Positions 27,043 through 36,912 of a stretch of DNA of 64,000 bases are shown piece after piece. Both the position numbers and the translations under genes were made by a program. The stretch is taken from NCBI GenBank assembly GCA_022842595.1, contig JALHPF010000015.1:62001-126000 (forward strand), given 5' to 3'. The DNA is from Rubrivivax sp. GTDB taxonomy: Bacteria > Pseudomonadota > Gammaproteobacteria > Burkholderiales > Burkholderiaceae_C. Each line of letters opens with the position of its first letter. Within the stretch, counting starts at the first letter, position 1. The notes under the pieces were generated by a model. That model ran no database searches, was not told the origin of the DNA, and saw nothing but the letters and a program-made list of their open reading frames with translations.

Positions 27043-28233
27043 TCAGGCACCCTCGGTCTTGAACGGGTTGCGCTCGCGCAATTCGTCTACGTACTGCTCG
27101 ATGCCCTGGCCCTCGCTGGCCAGGAAGTCGGACACGGCATCGGCGAAGCGCGCGTCGCGCAGCCAGTGCACTGAATTCGTTTGCACCGGCAGCAGGCCGC
27201 GCGCCATCTTGTGCTCGCCCTGCGCACCGCCCTCGAAGCGCCGGTAACCCTGGGCCAGGCACCAGGCCAGCGGCTGGTAGTAGCAGGCCTCGAAGTGCAG
27301 GCAGGGCACATAGTCGGTGGCGCCCCAGTAACGGCCCCAGGCATGGCCCCGCTTCGGGTCGATGGCGATCAACGAAGCCGCCAGCGGCGCGGCGCTGTCG
27401 CTGCCACGGCGTGCCACGAACATCAGCCAGTGCTGCGGCATGTGGGCCGCCATGCGCGCGAAGAAGTCGCGCGTGAGATAGGGCGTGCTGTGGTGCGCGG
27501 CGTAGGTCTGGGTGTAGCAGTGGTGGAAGAAGTCCCAGAGATCGGGCGTGATGGCACTGCCTTCGTGGGTGGTGAACACCAGGCCCTGTTCAGCCACCTT
27601 GCGGCGTTCCTGCTGGATCTTCTTGCGCTTTTCGCGCTGCAGCCGCGCCAGCAGCTCGGCAAAGCTGGCGATCGGTGCGGCCGGATCCTGGGTCCAGTGG
27701 AACTGCACGCCATGGCGCACCAGCCAGCCCTGTGCGGCCAGGGCTGCGGTGTCGGCGGTGTCGGTGAACAGCACGTGGGCTGACGACAGCTTGCCCTGCC
27801 GCGCCAGCGCACCGACTGCCGCGGCCAGGCGTGCGCGCCAGGCTTCGCTGGCCGCCAGCAGGCGCGCACCCGGCACCGGCGTGAAAGGCGAGGCGCCCAG
27901 CAGCTTCGGGTAGTAGGCCAGGCCATGCCGGCGGTAGGCGTCGGCCCATGACCAGTCGAACACGTACTCGCCATAGGAATGGCTCTTCAGGTACAGCGCG
28001 CAGGCTGCCTGCAGGCCGCGACCGTCCTCGATCGTGATGAACTGCGGTGCCCAGCCGGTCTCGGCCGTGGCGCTGCCCGACTCGTCCATCGCCAGCAGGT
28101 ATTCGTGGCGCATGAACGGGGTCGGTGCCGACTGGATTTCAAGCAGCTCGTTCCAGGCCGCAGCGTCCACGCTGGCGGGGCTGGCATGCACCCGGATGAC
28201 ATAATCTGGCTCGTCTATATCGACCTGTGTCAT
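27043..28233 (-). CDS. COG3146 (peptidogalycan/FemAB-like acyltransferase) protein
   Basis: A 396-residue protein of the COG3146/DUF482 family, which has a double GNAT-like fold similar to FemAB acyltransferases; the activity is not established. Conserved segments include APTPFMRHEYLLAMDESGSA near residue 36, YVFDWSWADAYRRHGLAYYP near 88, KLLGASPFTPVPG near 109, RLQREKRKKIQQERRKV near 207, YWGATDYVPCLHFEACYYQP near 306 and RFEGGAQGEHKMARGLLP near 337. ATG 28233 gives MTQVDIDEPDY. The gene starts only 26 bases from the divergent nadE start, so its promoter must lie inside or next to nadE. Its 3' end is 39 bases from the convergent ppa. Confidence 0.88.
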   Translation of the reverse strand: MTQVDIDEPDYVIRVHASPASVDAAAWNELLEIQSAPTPFMRHEYLLAMDESGSATAETGWAPQFITIEDGRGLQAACALYLKSHSYGEYVFDWSWADAYRRHGLAYYPKLLGASPFTPVPGARLLAASEAWRARLAAAVGALARQGKLSSAHVLFTDTADTAALAAQGWLVRHGVQFHWTQDPAAPIASFAELLARLQREKRKKIQQERRKVAEQGLVFTTHEGSAITPDLWDFFHHCYTQTYAAHHSTPYLTRDFFARMAAHMPQHWLMFVARRGSDSAAPLAASLIAIDPKRGHAWGRYWGATDYVPCLHFEACYYQPLAWCLAQGYRRFEGGAQGEHKMARGLLPVQTNSVHWLRDARFADAVSDFLASEGQGIEQYVDELRERNPFKTEGA

Positions 28234-28259
28234 TCAGGGCCTGTGATGGTGAAAACGGC

Positions 28260-29942
28260 ATGAAGGCGGCACTGGCTCAGATCAATGCCACCGTGGGCGA
28301 CCTGGCCGGAAACGCCAGGAAGATCGCCGATTCGGCACGCCGCGCCCACGCCCAAGGCGCGAGGCTGGTGGTGGCGCCGGAACTGGCGCTGACCGGCTAC
28401 CCACCCGAGGACCTGCTGTTGCGTCCGGCCTTCATGCAGGCCTGCAGCGAGATCCTGCAGGTGCTGGCGCGCGACGTGGCCGATCTCGAAGGCTTGCATC
28501 TGGTGGTGGGGCATCCGCATCAGTTTGCAGGGCAGACTGATGTTAGGACCAAGTCCCTGTCGGTGCTGCAGCGCTTCAATGCGGCCTCGGTGCTGGCAGG
28601 GGGGCAGGTGCTGGGCACCTACTGCAAGCGAGAACTGCCCAACTACCAGGTGTTCGACGAACGCCGGTATTTCGTGTCGGGCCGCGACGCGGCCCAGCCG
28701 CCGCTGGTCGTCGACGTGCAGGGCCTGCGCGTGGGCCTGCTGATCTGCGAGGACGCCTGGTTCGACGAGCCCGCCGATGCCGCGAAGGCCGCCGGCGCCC
28801 AGGTCTTGTGTGTGCTGAATGCGTCCCCGTTCCACCTGGACAAGGCCGGCGACCGCGAACTCCGCATGTGCGACCGCGCACGCAGCAGCGGCTGCGCCCT
28901 GCTGTACAGCCACCTCGTCGGCGGGCAGGACGAAGTGGTCTTCGACGGTGCCTCGTTCGCTTGCGACGCGCAAGGCGTCGTTCGTGCCCGCGCCGCCGCG
29001 TTCCAGGAAGACCTGCTTCTCGTCGACATCACGCCAGAAGGCATCGTTGCCGGTGAACTCGCGCCCGTGCCTGAACTCGAGGCGCAGGCCTGGCAAGCGC
29101 TGGTGCTGGGCGTGCGCGACTACCTGGGCAAGAACGGCTTCCCGGGCGCCTTGATCGGCCTGTCGGGCGGCATCGACTCGGCCCTGGTGCTGGCGATTGC
29201 CGTCGACGCCATCGGCGCCGACAAGGTGCACGCGGTGATGATGCCTTCGCCCTACACGGCCGAGATTTCCTGGGTCGACGCGCGCGACATGGCGCGGCGC
29301 CTGGGGGTGCGCTACGACGAGATCGGCGTGGCACCGATGTTCGACGCCTTCAAGGGCAGCCTGGCACCGCTGTTCGCAGGCCGCGCCGAGGACACGACCG
29401 AAGAAAACCTGCAGGCGCGAATCCGCGGCACGCTGCTGATGGCCTTGTCCAACAAGTTCGGCGCGATCGTGCTGACCACCGGCAACAAGAGCGAGATGGC
29501 CACCGGCTACTGCACGCTGTATGGCGACATGGCCGGCGGCTTTGCCGTCATCAAGGACGTGGCCAAGACGCTGGTCTACCGCCTGGCCGAGTGGAAGAAC
29601 CGCCAGGCCACGCGGCGCGCGGACGGCAGCACCGGACCGGTGATTCCCGAACGCATCATCACGCGGCCACCTTCGGCCGAGCTTCGGCCCGATCAGACCG
29701 ACCAGGACAGCCTGCCGCCCTACGACATCCTCGATGCGATCCTGGCGCGCTACATGGAAGAAGACCAGGGCGTCGAGGAGATCGTGGCTGCCGGTTTCGA
29801 TCGCGCCGTCGTCGAACGCGTCACCCGGCTGATCAAGCTGAACGAATACAAGCGGCGGCAGGCGCCGGTGGGCATCCGAATCACCCACCGGGCGTTTGGA
29901 CGGGATTGGCGCTATCCCATCACCTCGAAGTTCCGTGCTTAA
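28260..29942 (+). CDS. nadE: Glutamine-dependent NAD+ synthetase
   Basis: A 560-residue two-domain enzyme making NAD+ from deamido-NAD+, ATP and glutamine. The N-terminal nitrilase-type glutaminase has Glu in APELALTGYPPED near residue 40, Lys in YCKRELPNYQVFDE near 121 and the nucleophile Cys in LLICEDAWFDE near 163. The synthetase domain has the PP-loop LIGLSGGIDSALVLAIAVDA near 298 and TTGNKSEMATGYCTLYGDMA near 405. ATG 28260 gives the standard N-terminus MKAALAQINATVGDLAGNA; a frame start at 28227 would overlap the neighbour's control region. It precedes glnB by 48 bases on the same strand. Confidence 0.96.
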   Translation: MKAALAQINATVGDLAGNARKIADSARRAHAQGARLVVAPELALTGYPPEDLLLRPAFMQACSEILQVLARDVADLEGLHLVVGHPHQFAGQTDVRTKSLSVLQRFNAASVLAGGQVLGTYCKRELPNYQVFDERRYFVSGRDAAQPPLVVDVQGLRVGLLICEDAWFDEPADAAKAAGAQVLCVLNASPFHLDKAGDRELRMCDRARSSGCALLYSHLVGGQDEVVFDGASFACDAQGVVRARAAAFQEDLLLVDITPEGIVAGELAPVPELEAQAWQALVLGVRDYLGKNGFPGALIGLSGGIDSALVLAIAVDAIGADKVHAVMMPSPYTAEISWVDARDMARRLGVRYDEIGVAPMFDAFKGSLAPLFAGRAEDTTEENLQARIRGTLLMALSNKFGAIVLTTGNKSEMATGYCTLYGDMAGGFAVIKDVAKTLVYRLAEWKNRQATRRADGSTGPVIPERIITRPPSAELRPDQTDQDSLPPYDILDAILARYMEEDQGVEEIVAAGFDRAVVERVTRLIKLNEYKRRQAPVGIRITHRAFGRDWRYPITSKFRA

Positions 29943-30329
<387 letters not shown>

Positions 30330-30336
30330 CGCGGAT

Positions 30337-30927
30337 TCAGGTCTTGCTGTAGTCGTCCAGGCCGCCGGCCGCGCTGACTGCGGCGGCCAGCTGTGCCAGC
30401 AAGGGCACCGGTTCGGTGCCCACCACGAGGTTGGCGCGCTGGTCGGCTGAAAGGAAGCCTTCGGCCACGGTGTGGTCCATGAATGCCAACAAGGCGTCGT
30501 AGTAGCCCGCCGTGTTCAACAGGCCGATGGGCTGGTCGTGGTAGCCCAGCTGCCGCCAGGTCCACACTTCGTACAGCTCTTCCAGCGTGCCGATGCCGCC
30601 GGGCAGGGCGATGAAGATGTCGGCACGCTCGGCCATCAGCTGCTTGCGCTGGTGCATGGTCTGCACCACGTGCATCTCGTGCAGGCCGGTGTGGCCCACC
30701 TCGCGGTCTTGAAGGGCCTGCGGGATCACCCCGACCACGCGGCCCCCGGCCGCGAGCGTGGCGTCGGCAACCTCACCCATCAGGCCGACCTTGCCGCCTC
30801 CGTAGACGAGCTGCCAGCCCCGTTGCCCGATGGCCCGGCCCAGGGCCACGGCAGCCTGGGTGTAGGCCGGCTTCGCGCCATGGCGTGAACCGCAATAAAC
30901 GCAGATGCTGAGTGTGTTCTTGTTCAT
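30337..30927 (-). CDS. LOG-family nucleoside-5'-monophosphate phosphoribohydrolase (TIGR00730)
   Basis: A 196-residue Rossmann-fold protein of the LOG family, which cleaves the N-glycosidic bond of (cytokinin-type) nucleoside monophosphates to the free base and ribose-5-phosphate. Motifs are [11 protein letters not shown] near residue 7, [19 protein letters not shown] near 40 and the catalytic [16 protein letters not shown] near 109. ATG 30927 overlaps the stop of the RDD gene in ATGA, making it the fifth and last gene of the sigma-factor operon. The physiological substrate here is unknown; most bacterial members are assigned only by family. Confidence 0.93.
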   Translation of the reverse strand: MNKNTLSICVYCGSRHGAKPAYTQAAVALGRAIGQRGWQLVYGGGKVGLMGEVADATLAAGGRVVGVIPQALQDREVGHTGLHEMHVVQTMHQRKQLMAERADIFIALPGGIGTLEELYEVWTWRQLGYHDQPIGLLNTAGYYDALLAFMDHTVAEGFLSADQRANLVVGTEPVPLLAQLAAAVSAAGGLDDYSKT

Positions 30928-31445
30928 GACTTTTCCAGCGGCACCCAGGTCACCAGCCGCGTGCCGCAGACGATATCGTGCAGAAACTGCCGTTGCGGGT
31001 TCAACCAGGCCAGGGCCGCATAGGCCAGCACACCCACGGTCACCGCGCCGAATGCCGCGCCACCCCCCCGCACACCCCACAGCCACAAGGACAGCAGCGC
31101 CGGCAGGAACCACAGCCAGGCCACCAGGTAGCGGCAGCTGGCACGCAACGCACCAGGCCTGTCACCACTGACGGTAACGAGCTTGATGCGCCAGGTGCGC
31201 ATGGCCAGCGTCTGGCCCTGGCGTGTCCAGAACCACACGAAGTACAGGCCCAGCACGACGAAGAGATAGATGCGCAGCCCTGTGCTGCCCTGCAGGGCGT
31301 GACGTTGATTCGTCAGCAGGGCATAGACCAGCCCGGCCGCCATGATCACGCCGAACAGCAGCACCCCTTCGTAGATGAAGGCACCCAGGCGGCGCCTGAG
31401 CCGCGGCGCGTGCATCGCGTCGACGGGAATCGGGCCGGCTGTCAC
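30924..31445 (-). CDS. RDD-family membrane protein
   Basis: A protein of 173 residues (163 if the ATG at 31415-31413 is used). The RDD pattern is seen as [20 protein letters not shown] near the N-terminus, [16 protein letters not shown] near 95 and [13 protein letters not shown] near the C-terminus. Four hydrophobic segments are visible: [54 protein letters not shown] and [21 protein letters not shown] proteins are small inner-membrane proteins, some linked to ion transport; the role here is unknown. GTG 31445 overlaps the DUF3106 stop by 4 bases, in line with all other junctions of this operon, so it is preferred. Confidence 0.85.
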   Translation of the reverse strand: MTAGPIPVDAMHAPRLRRRLGAFIYEGVLLFGVIMAAGLVYALLTNQRHALQGSTGLRIYLFVVLGLYFVWFWTRQGQTLAMRTWRIKLVTVSGDRPGALRASCRYLVAWLWFLPALLSLWLWGVRGGGAAFGAVTVGVLAYAALAWLNPQRQFLHDIVCGTRLVTWVPLEKS

Positions 31446-32188
31446 TGGGCGGGTTTGCGAGCGGGGTCGACGGGTTTCTTGTCGAGCGTGGCAGCGGCCT
31501 GGGCGCCGCGCCGCGGAAGCAGCGTGGTGGGGTCGACGAAATCCGGCGTGGCGGCGATCTTCGGCAGCCCCGGCTGCTGGAAGGCAGCCGGCTGTGGCGA
31601 CTTCGATACCGGGTTGGTGGTGGCCCCAGGCCGGGCCTGGACGACGGCGGGTGCCACGACCTTGCCGCGCCGGCTGTCGAGCAAGGGCAGTACGTTCCCC
31701 TTCGATTGCAGGCCGCCGCGCAGTGCCGTGTCGGCCGGTTCCAGGTGGTCGCGACCGGCGCGCTGGCGCTGCTTGGCCTGGCTGGCCAGTTCGTGACGCT
31801 GCTCCGGCGGCAATGCCTGGTATTCCAGCCAACGGGCCTGGCGCTCGTCCAGGCTCAGCTGCCGGGTTTCCTGAAACTGCTGCCGCGCCTGGGTGCGTGC
31901 GCCGTCGGGCAGCCGGGCCCAGTCGACCATGCGCTGCTGGATGCGCTGACGTTCAGCGGGAGGCAGTTTTTCCAGTCTTTCGGCCATGGCCAGCCACTTC
32001 TGTCGACGCGCCGGGTCGATGGTCGCCCAGTCGCGTCTGAGCGGTGCCAGATGCTGCTGCTGGCTGGGAGACAGGCTGTTCCAGGCCGGCCCGTTGTCGG
32101 CCCAGGCGGGTGTGGTGGCTGCAACAAGCAGCCATAGCACGCACGCGCCCAGCATCTGCAGGGCAGGCTGCCGATGCCGCCCCGTCAT
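31442..32188 (-). CDS. DUF3106 family exported protein
   Basis: A 248-residue protein with a signal peptide (LGACVLWLLVAATTPAWA, residues 13-30) and a DUF3106 domain of repeated short helical motifs: NSLSPSQQQHLAPLRRDWAT near 37, RRQKWLAMAERLEKLPPAER near 61, then QRMVDWARLPDGARTQARQQ and RQARWLEYQALPPEQRHELA. The C-terminal third is Pro/Ala-rich and probably unstructured. It should be periplasmic. It overlaps both neighbours by 4 bases (32185-32188 and 31442-31445). The function is unknown, but the sigma factor-DUF3619-DUF3106-RDD order is conserved in Burkholderiales. Confidence 0.88.
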   Translation of the reverse strand: MTGRHRQPALQMLGACVLWLLVAATTPAWADNGPAWNSLSPSQQQHLAPLRRDWATIDPARRQKWLAMAERLEKLPPAERQRIQQRMVDWARLPDGARTQARQQFQETRQLSLDERQARWLEYQALPPEQRHELASQAKQRQRAGRDHLEPADTALRGGLQSKGNVLPLLDSRRGKVVAPAVVQARPGATTNPVSKSPQPAAFQQPGLPKIAATPDFVDPTTLLPRRGAQAAATLDKKPVDPARKPAQ

Positions 32189-32616
32189 GGTGGCGCCGAG
32201 CGCAGGTATTCAGCGAAACCCGGGTCGCCGTAAGCCACGGGTGGCAGGTCGTCGGCCAGCAGCACCGCATCGACGTCCGCGGCCGCCAGCATCTGTTCGC
32301 GTTGGCTGGCCAACTGCACCATCCCCAGGCCGGCTACCAGCAGCAGCAAGGGCAACACGGCCAGCGTCCGCAACCACCAGGCAGGCCCGCCGCCGAGCGC
32401 CAGAGTGTCCGAACCACTTTTCGCAGTGGCCGGGGCTGTGGTCAAGCGCCGCTGACGGGCGAGCGTCAGGGCCTGCTCGCGGGCGAAACGCAGGCGGGCA
32501 TCGATGTCGGGGTTGGTCTGTGCCGCGTGGGCGGACAGCAGCCCGGCAATGCGCAGGCTCAGCCGGGCCTGGCGGTCCTGCGCGAAGGGGTCGTTGGAGA
32601 AACTGCGGGTGTTCAC
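32185..32616 (-). CDS. DUF3619 family membrane protein
   Basis: A 143-residue protein. The N-terminal half is cytoplasmic and helical (RLSLRIAGLLSAHAAQTNPD, then ARLRFAREQALTLAR); one membrane segment follows at residues about 82-102 (WLRTLAVLPLLLLVAGLGMV); the C-terminal part (VDAVLLADDLPPVAYGDPGF, AEYLRSAPP) would be periplasmic. This single-pass layout is typical of anti-sigma or regulatory membrane proteins next to an ECF sigma factor, but no anti-sigma motif is recognised. The start is GTG at 32616-32614, overlapping the sigma-factor stop (GTGA); no ATG fits the family N-terminus. Confidence 0.85.
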   Translation of the reverse strand: MNTRSFSNDPFAQDRQARLSLRIAGLLSAHAAQTNPDIDARLRFAREQALTLARQRRLTTAPATAKSGSDTLALGGGPAWWLRTLAVLPLLLLVAGLGMVQLASQREQMLAAADVDAVLLADDLPPVAYGDPGFAEYLRSAPP

Positions 32617-33179
32617 GAGGAAAGTCCTTTGGCTCGAAGTGCCTTGGCCAGCGCCACGATGGCCCGCGAGCAGTGCGTCTTCACGCTGCCTTCGGAACAA
32701 CCCATGGCCGTGGCGGTCTCGGTCACGTCGAACTCTTCCCAGTAACGTAGCAGAAAGGCTTCCCGTTGACGCCCCGGCAGGTCGGCAACGGCGCTTTCTA
32801 TCAAATGCAGCGTCTGCGTGCGCGCCATCGCATCGGCAGCACTTTCCGTGCCGGCTGAATCTTCAAGCATCTGCAGCGCTTCGAGCAGGTCGAAATCACC
32901 GTCTTCCCCGGCGCTTTCGAACGCAGCCATGCTCTGGAAGATGCCGGCGCGCACCTTTTCGCGCCTGAACCAGTCCATCGTGGCGTTCGAGAGGATGCGC
33001 TGAAAGATCAGCGGCAGCTCCGAGGCGGGTCGGTCGACGTACTTCTCTGCCAGTCGGATCATGGCGTCCTGCACGATGTCCAGTGCCGCATCGTCGCTGC
33101 GCACGGCGTAGACCGTACGTTTGAAGGCGCGTTTTTCGACGCTCTTGAGGAAATCCGAGAGTTCTTTGTCGGTGGCCAA
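32613..33179 (-). CDS. ECF-type RNA polymerase sigma factor
   Basis: A 188-residue sigma-70 family protein. Region 2 includes SDDAALDIVQDAMIRLAEKY near residue 28 and QRILSNATMDWFRREKVRAG near 60. Region 4 includes VADLPGRQREAFLLRYWEEF near 132 and the helix-turn-helix VTETATAMGCSEGSVKTHCS near 152. It is the first gene of a five-gene operon whose second product is a candidate membrane regulator. Region 2 and 4 are separated by an acidic linker (ESAGEDGDFDLLEALQM). ATG 33179 gives MATDKELSDFL. Its promoter would lie in the 261-base gap shared with ilvB. Target genes cannot be told from this window. Confidence 0.94.
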   Translation of the reverse strand: MATDKELSDFLKSVEKRAFKRTVYAVRSDDAALDIVQDAMIRLAEKYVDRPASELPLIFQRILSNATMDWFRREKVRAGIFQSMAAFESAGEDGDFDLLEALQMLEDSAGTESAADAMARTQTLHLIESAVADLPGRQREAFLLRYWEEFDVTETATAMGCSEGSVKTHCSRAIVALAKALRAKGLSS

Positions 33180-33280
33180 CGCTGGGCGGTCGGGCGGCGT
33201 GCCCGGCTCGGGCGCGCCAAATTATGTCATCGCATCGCCACAGTGCCGCCCGCCCGGTCAAGCAGCACAACGCCGGATGC

Positions 33281-33286
33281 CATAAT
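33281..33286 (+). promoter_or_regulatory. Possible -10 element of the ilvB transcript
   Basis: CATAAT lies about 155 bases before the ilvB start and just before the structured leader. No convincing -35 was found 16-18 bases upstream, so this is a weak call. Confidence 0.3.
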
Positions 33287-33307
33287 CGAAGGCTGAATCC
33301 GATCTTC

Positions 33308-33352
33308 ACGGCCCTTTGCCGAACGCCCGACCCGGGCCTCTGCAAAGGCCGT
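33308..33352 (+). promoter_or_regulatory. Two-tier stem-loop in the ilvB leader
   Basis: ACGGCCCTTTGC (33308-33319) pairs with GCAAAGGCCGT (33342-33352), 11 base pairs with one bulged C. Its loop contains a second perfect hairpin, GCCCG (33325-33329) and CGGGC (33333-33337) around ACC. No T-run follows, so it is not an intrinsic terminator. It sits 88 bases before the ilvB ATG and could be a regulatory or stabilising RNA structure. No leader peptide rich in Ile, Val or Leu was found upstream of it. Confidence 0.55.
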
Positions 33353-33440
33353 TCAGGCACCAACGCCGTCTCACGAGGACGCGCTGCAGGCGCACCGATG
33401 GTTTTTCGTCAGAGAAATTCACAAAGGTTCCTTACACGTC

Positions 33441-35231
33441 ATGGACATCTCCCCAGCGGAAGTCAAGCGCGCCGCACAAGCGCAGCTTTCTTCGCAAACT
33501 TCCCCCTCCCAAGTCCCCGCCGACCCCAACGGTTCGGAAATCCTCGTCCGCTGCCTGCAGGCTGAGGGTGTCGAATTCCTCTGGGGTTACCCCGGCGGCG
33601 CGGTGCTCTACATCTACGACGCGCTGTACAAGCAGGACAGCATCCAGCACGTGCTGGTGCGTCATGAACAGGCTGCGGTGCACGCTGCCGACGGCTACGC
33701 GCGTGCCACCGGCAACGTCGGTGTCGCGCTGGTCACGTCAGGCCCGGGCGTGACGAACGCCATCACCGGCATCGCCACGGCCTACATGGACAGCATCCCG
33801 ATGGTCATCGTCACCGGCCAGGTGCCGACGCCGGCGATCGGCCTGGATGCCTTCCAGGAATGCGACACCGTCGGCATCACCCGCCCGATTGTCAAGCACA
33901 ACTTCCTCGTGAAGGACGTGCGTGACCTGGCGCTGACGATGAAGAAGGCCTTCCACATCGCCCGCACCGGCCGCCCCGGCCCGGTGGTGGTCGACGTGCC
34001 GAAGGACGTATCGCTGAAGACGGCCGCCTTCCACTACCCTGAATCGGTGGAGATGCGCAGCTACAACCCGGTGAAGAAGGGCCACGGCGGGCAGATCCGC
34101 AAGGCCGTGCAGCTGCTGCTGGCGGCCAGGCGCCCTTACATCTACACCGGTGGCGGCGTGATCCTGGGCAATGCCTCGGCCGAGCTGCGCCAGCTCGTCG
34201 ACATGCTCGGATTCCCCTGCACCAACACACTGATGGGTCTGGGCGCCATTCCGGCCAGCGAGCCGAAGTTTCTGGGCATGCTGGGCATGCACGGCACCTA
34301 CGAAGCCAACATGACGATGCAGAACTGCGACGTCCTGCTGGCCGTGGGCGCGCGCTTCGACGACCGCGTCATCGGCAATCCGAAGCACTTCGCCTCGGTC
34401 GAGCGCAAGATCATCCACGTCGACATCGACCCCAGTTCGATCAGCAAGCGCGTGAAGGTCGACATCCCGATCGTCGGCGACGTCAAGGAAGTGCTGCTCG
34501 AGCTGATCTCGCAGATCAAGGAAGCCCAGGCCCGGCCCGACGCGCAGGCGCTGGGCGCGTGGTGGAACCAGATCGGCGAGTGGCGCAAGCGCGAATGCCT
34601 GGCCTACAAGGGCAGCAGCGACGTCATCAAGCCGCAGATGGTGGTCGACAAGCTCTGGCAGTTGACGAAGGACCGCGACACCTACATCACCAGCGACGTC
34701 GGCCAGCACCAGATGTGGGCGGCGCAGTACTACCGCTTCGAGGAGCCGCGGCGCTGGATCAATTCCGGCGGCCTGGGCACGATGGGCGTGGGCTTGCCTT
34801 ACGCCATGGGCATCAAGCTGGCCAAGCCCGATTCGGATGTGTTCTGCATCACCGGCGAAGGCAGCATCCAGATGTGCATCCAGGAGCTGTCCACCTGCAA
34901 GCAGTACAACACGCCGGTGAAGGTGGTCAGCCTGAACAACCGCTACCTGGGCATGGTGCGCCAATGGCAGCAGCTGGACTACGGCAGCCGCTACTCGCAC
35001 AGCTACATGGACGCGCTCCCCGACTTCGTGAAGCTGGCCGAAGCCTACGGCCATGTCGGCCTGCTGGTTGAAAAGCCGGGTGACGTCGAAGGCGCGCTGC
35101 GCGAGGCCATCCGTCTGAAGGACCGCACGGTCTTCCTCGACATTCGCACCGACCCCACCGAGAACGTCTGGCCGATGGTCAAGGCGGGCAAGGGCATCAG
35201 CGAGATGCTGCTGGGGTCCGAGGACCTGTAA
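33441..35231 (+). CDS. ilvB: Acetolactate synthase, large subunit
   Basis: The 596-residue catalytic subunit that condenses two pyruvates to acetolactate, or pyruvate with 2-oxobutyrate, using thiamine diphosphate, FAD and magnesium; first common step of valine, leucine and isoleucine synthesis. Segments: VEFLWGYPGGAVLYIYDALY near residue 46, HEQAAVHAADGYARATGNVG near 75, a central FAD domain with GLGAIPASEPKFLGMLGMHG near 265, and the cofactor motif TGEGSIQMCIQELSTC near 470 followed by SLNNRYLGMVRQWQQ. The GDG of many relatives is GEG, as is normal in this lineage. ATG 33441 is preceded by AAAGG 13 bases upstream. It heads the ilvB-ilvH-ilvC block. Confidence 0.97.
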   Translation: MDISPAEVKRAAQAQLSSQTSPSQVPADPNGSEILVRCLQAEGVEFLWGYPGGAVLYIYDALYKQDSIQHVLVRHEQAAVHAADGYARATGNVGVALVTSGPGVTNAITGIATAYMDSIPMVIVTGQVPTPAIGLDAFQECDTVGITRPIVKHNFLVKDVRDLALTMKKAFHIARTGRPGPVVVDVPKDVSLKTAAFHYPESVEMRSYNPVKKGHGGQIRKAVQLLLAARRPYIYTGGGVILGNASAELRQLVDMLGFPCTNTLMGLGAIPASEPKFLGMLGMHGTYEANMTMQNCDVLLAVGARFDDRVIGNPKHFASVERKIIHVDIDPSSISKRVKVDIPIVGDVKEVLLELISQIKEAQARPDAQALGAWWNQIGEWRKRECLAYKGSSDVIKPQMVVDKLWQLTKDRDTYITSDVGQHQMWAAQYYRFEEPRRWINSGGLGTMGVGLPYAMGIKLAKPDSDVFCITGEGSIQMCIQELSTCKQYNTPVKVVSLNNRYLGMVRQWQQLDYGSRYSHSYMDALPDFVKLAEAYGHVGLLVEKPGDVEGALREAIRLKDRTVFLDIRTDPTENVWPMVKAGKGISEMLLGSEDL

Positions 35232-35238
35232 ATCTGGC

Positions 35239-35266
35239 CGCGGGGCATCTTTCAGTTCGCCCCGCG
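35239..35266 (+). promoter_or_regulatory. Intercistronic hairpin between ilvB and ilvH
   Basis: CGCGGGGC (35239-35246) and GCCCCGCG (35259-35266) form a perfect 8-base-pair stem with a 12-base loop, starting 8 bases after the ilvB stop. No T-run follows. It probably stabilises or processes the message, as the downstream genes belong to the same pathway. Confidence 0.5.
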
Positions 35267-35344
35267 CTGAAAATCACCGAAGCGTGGCCAAGGGCCCGTG
35301 GGTTACCGCCCCGGCGTCTGAAGAGCGCGCAAGGAAAGCTGACC

Positions 35345-36881
<1,537 letters not shown>

Positions 36882-36912
36882 TGGCTTTGGCGCCCGGCGT
36901 ATCCTTCGGCGC

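Noticed and set aside
33224..33440. Leader peptide for ilvB
   Set aside because: Short frames in this leader lack clusters of Ile, Val or Leu codons and no terminator with a T-run follows, so attenuation by a peptide is not supported here.
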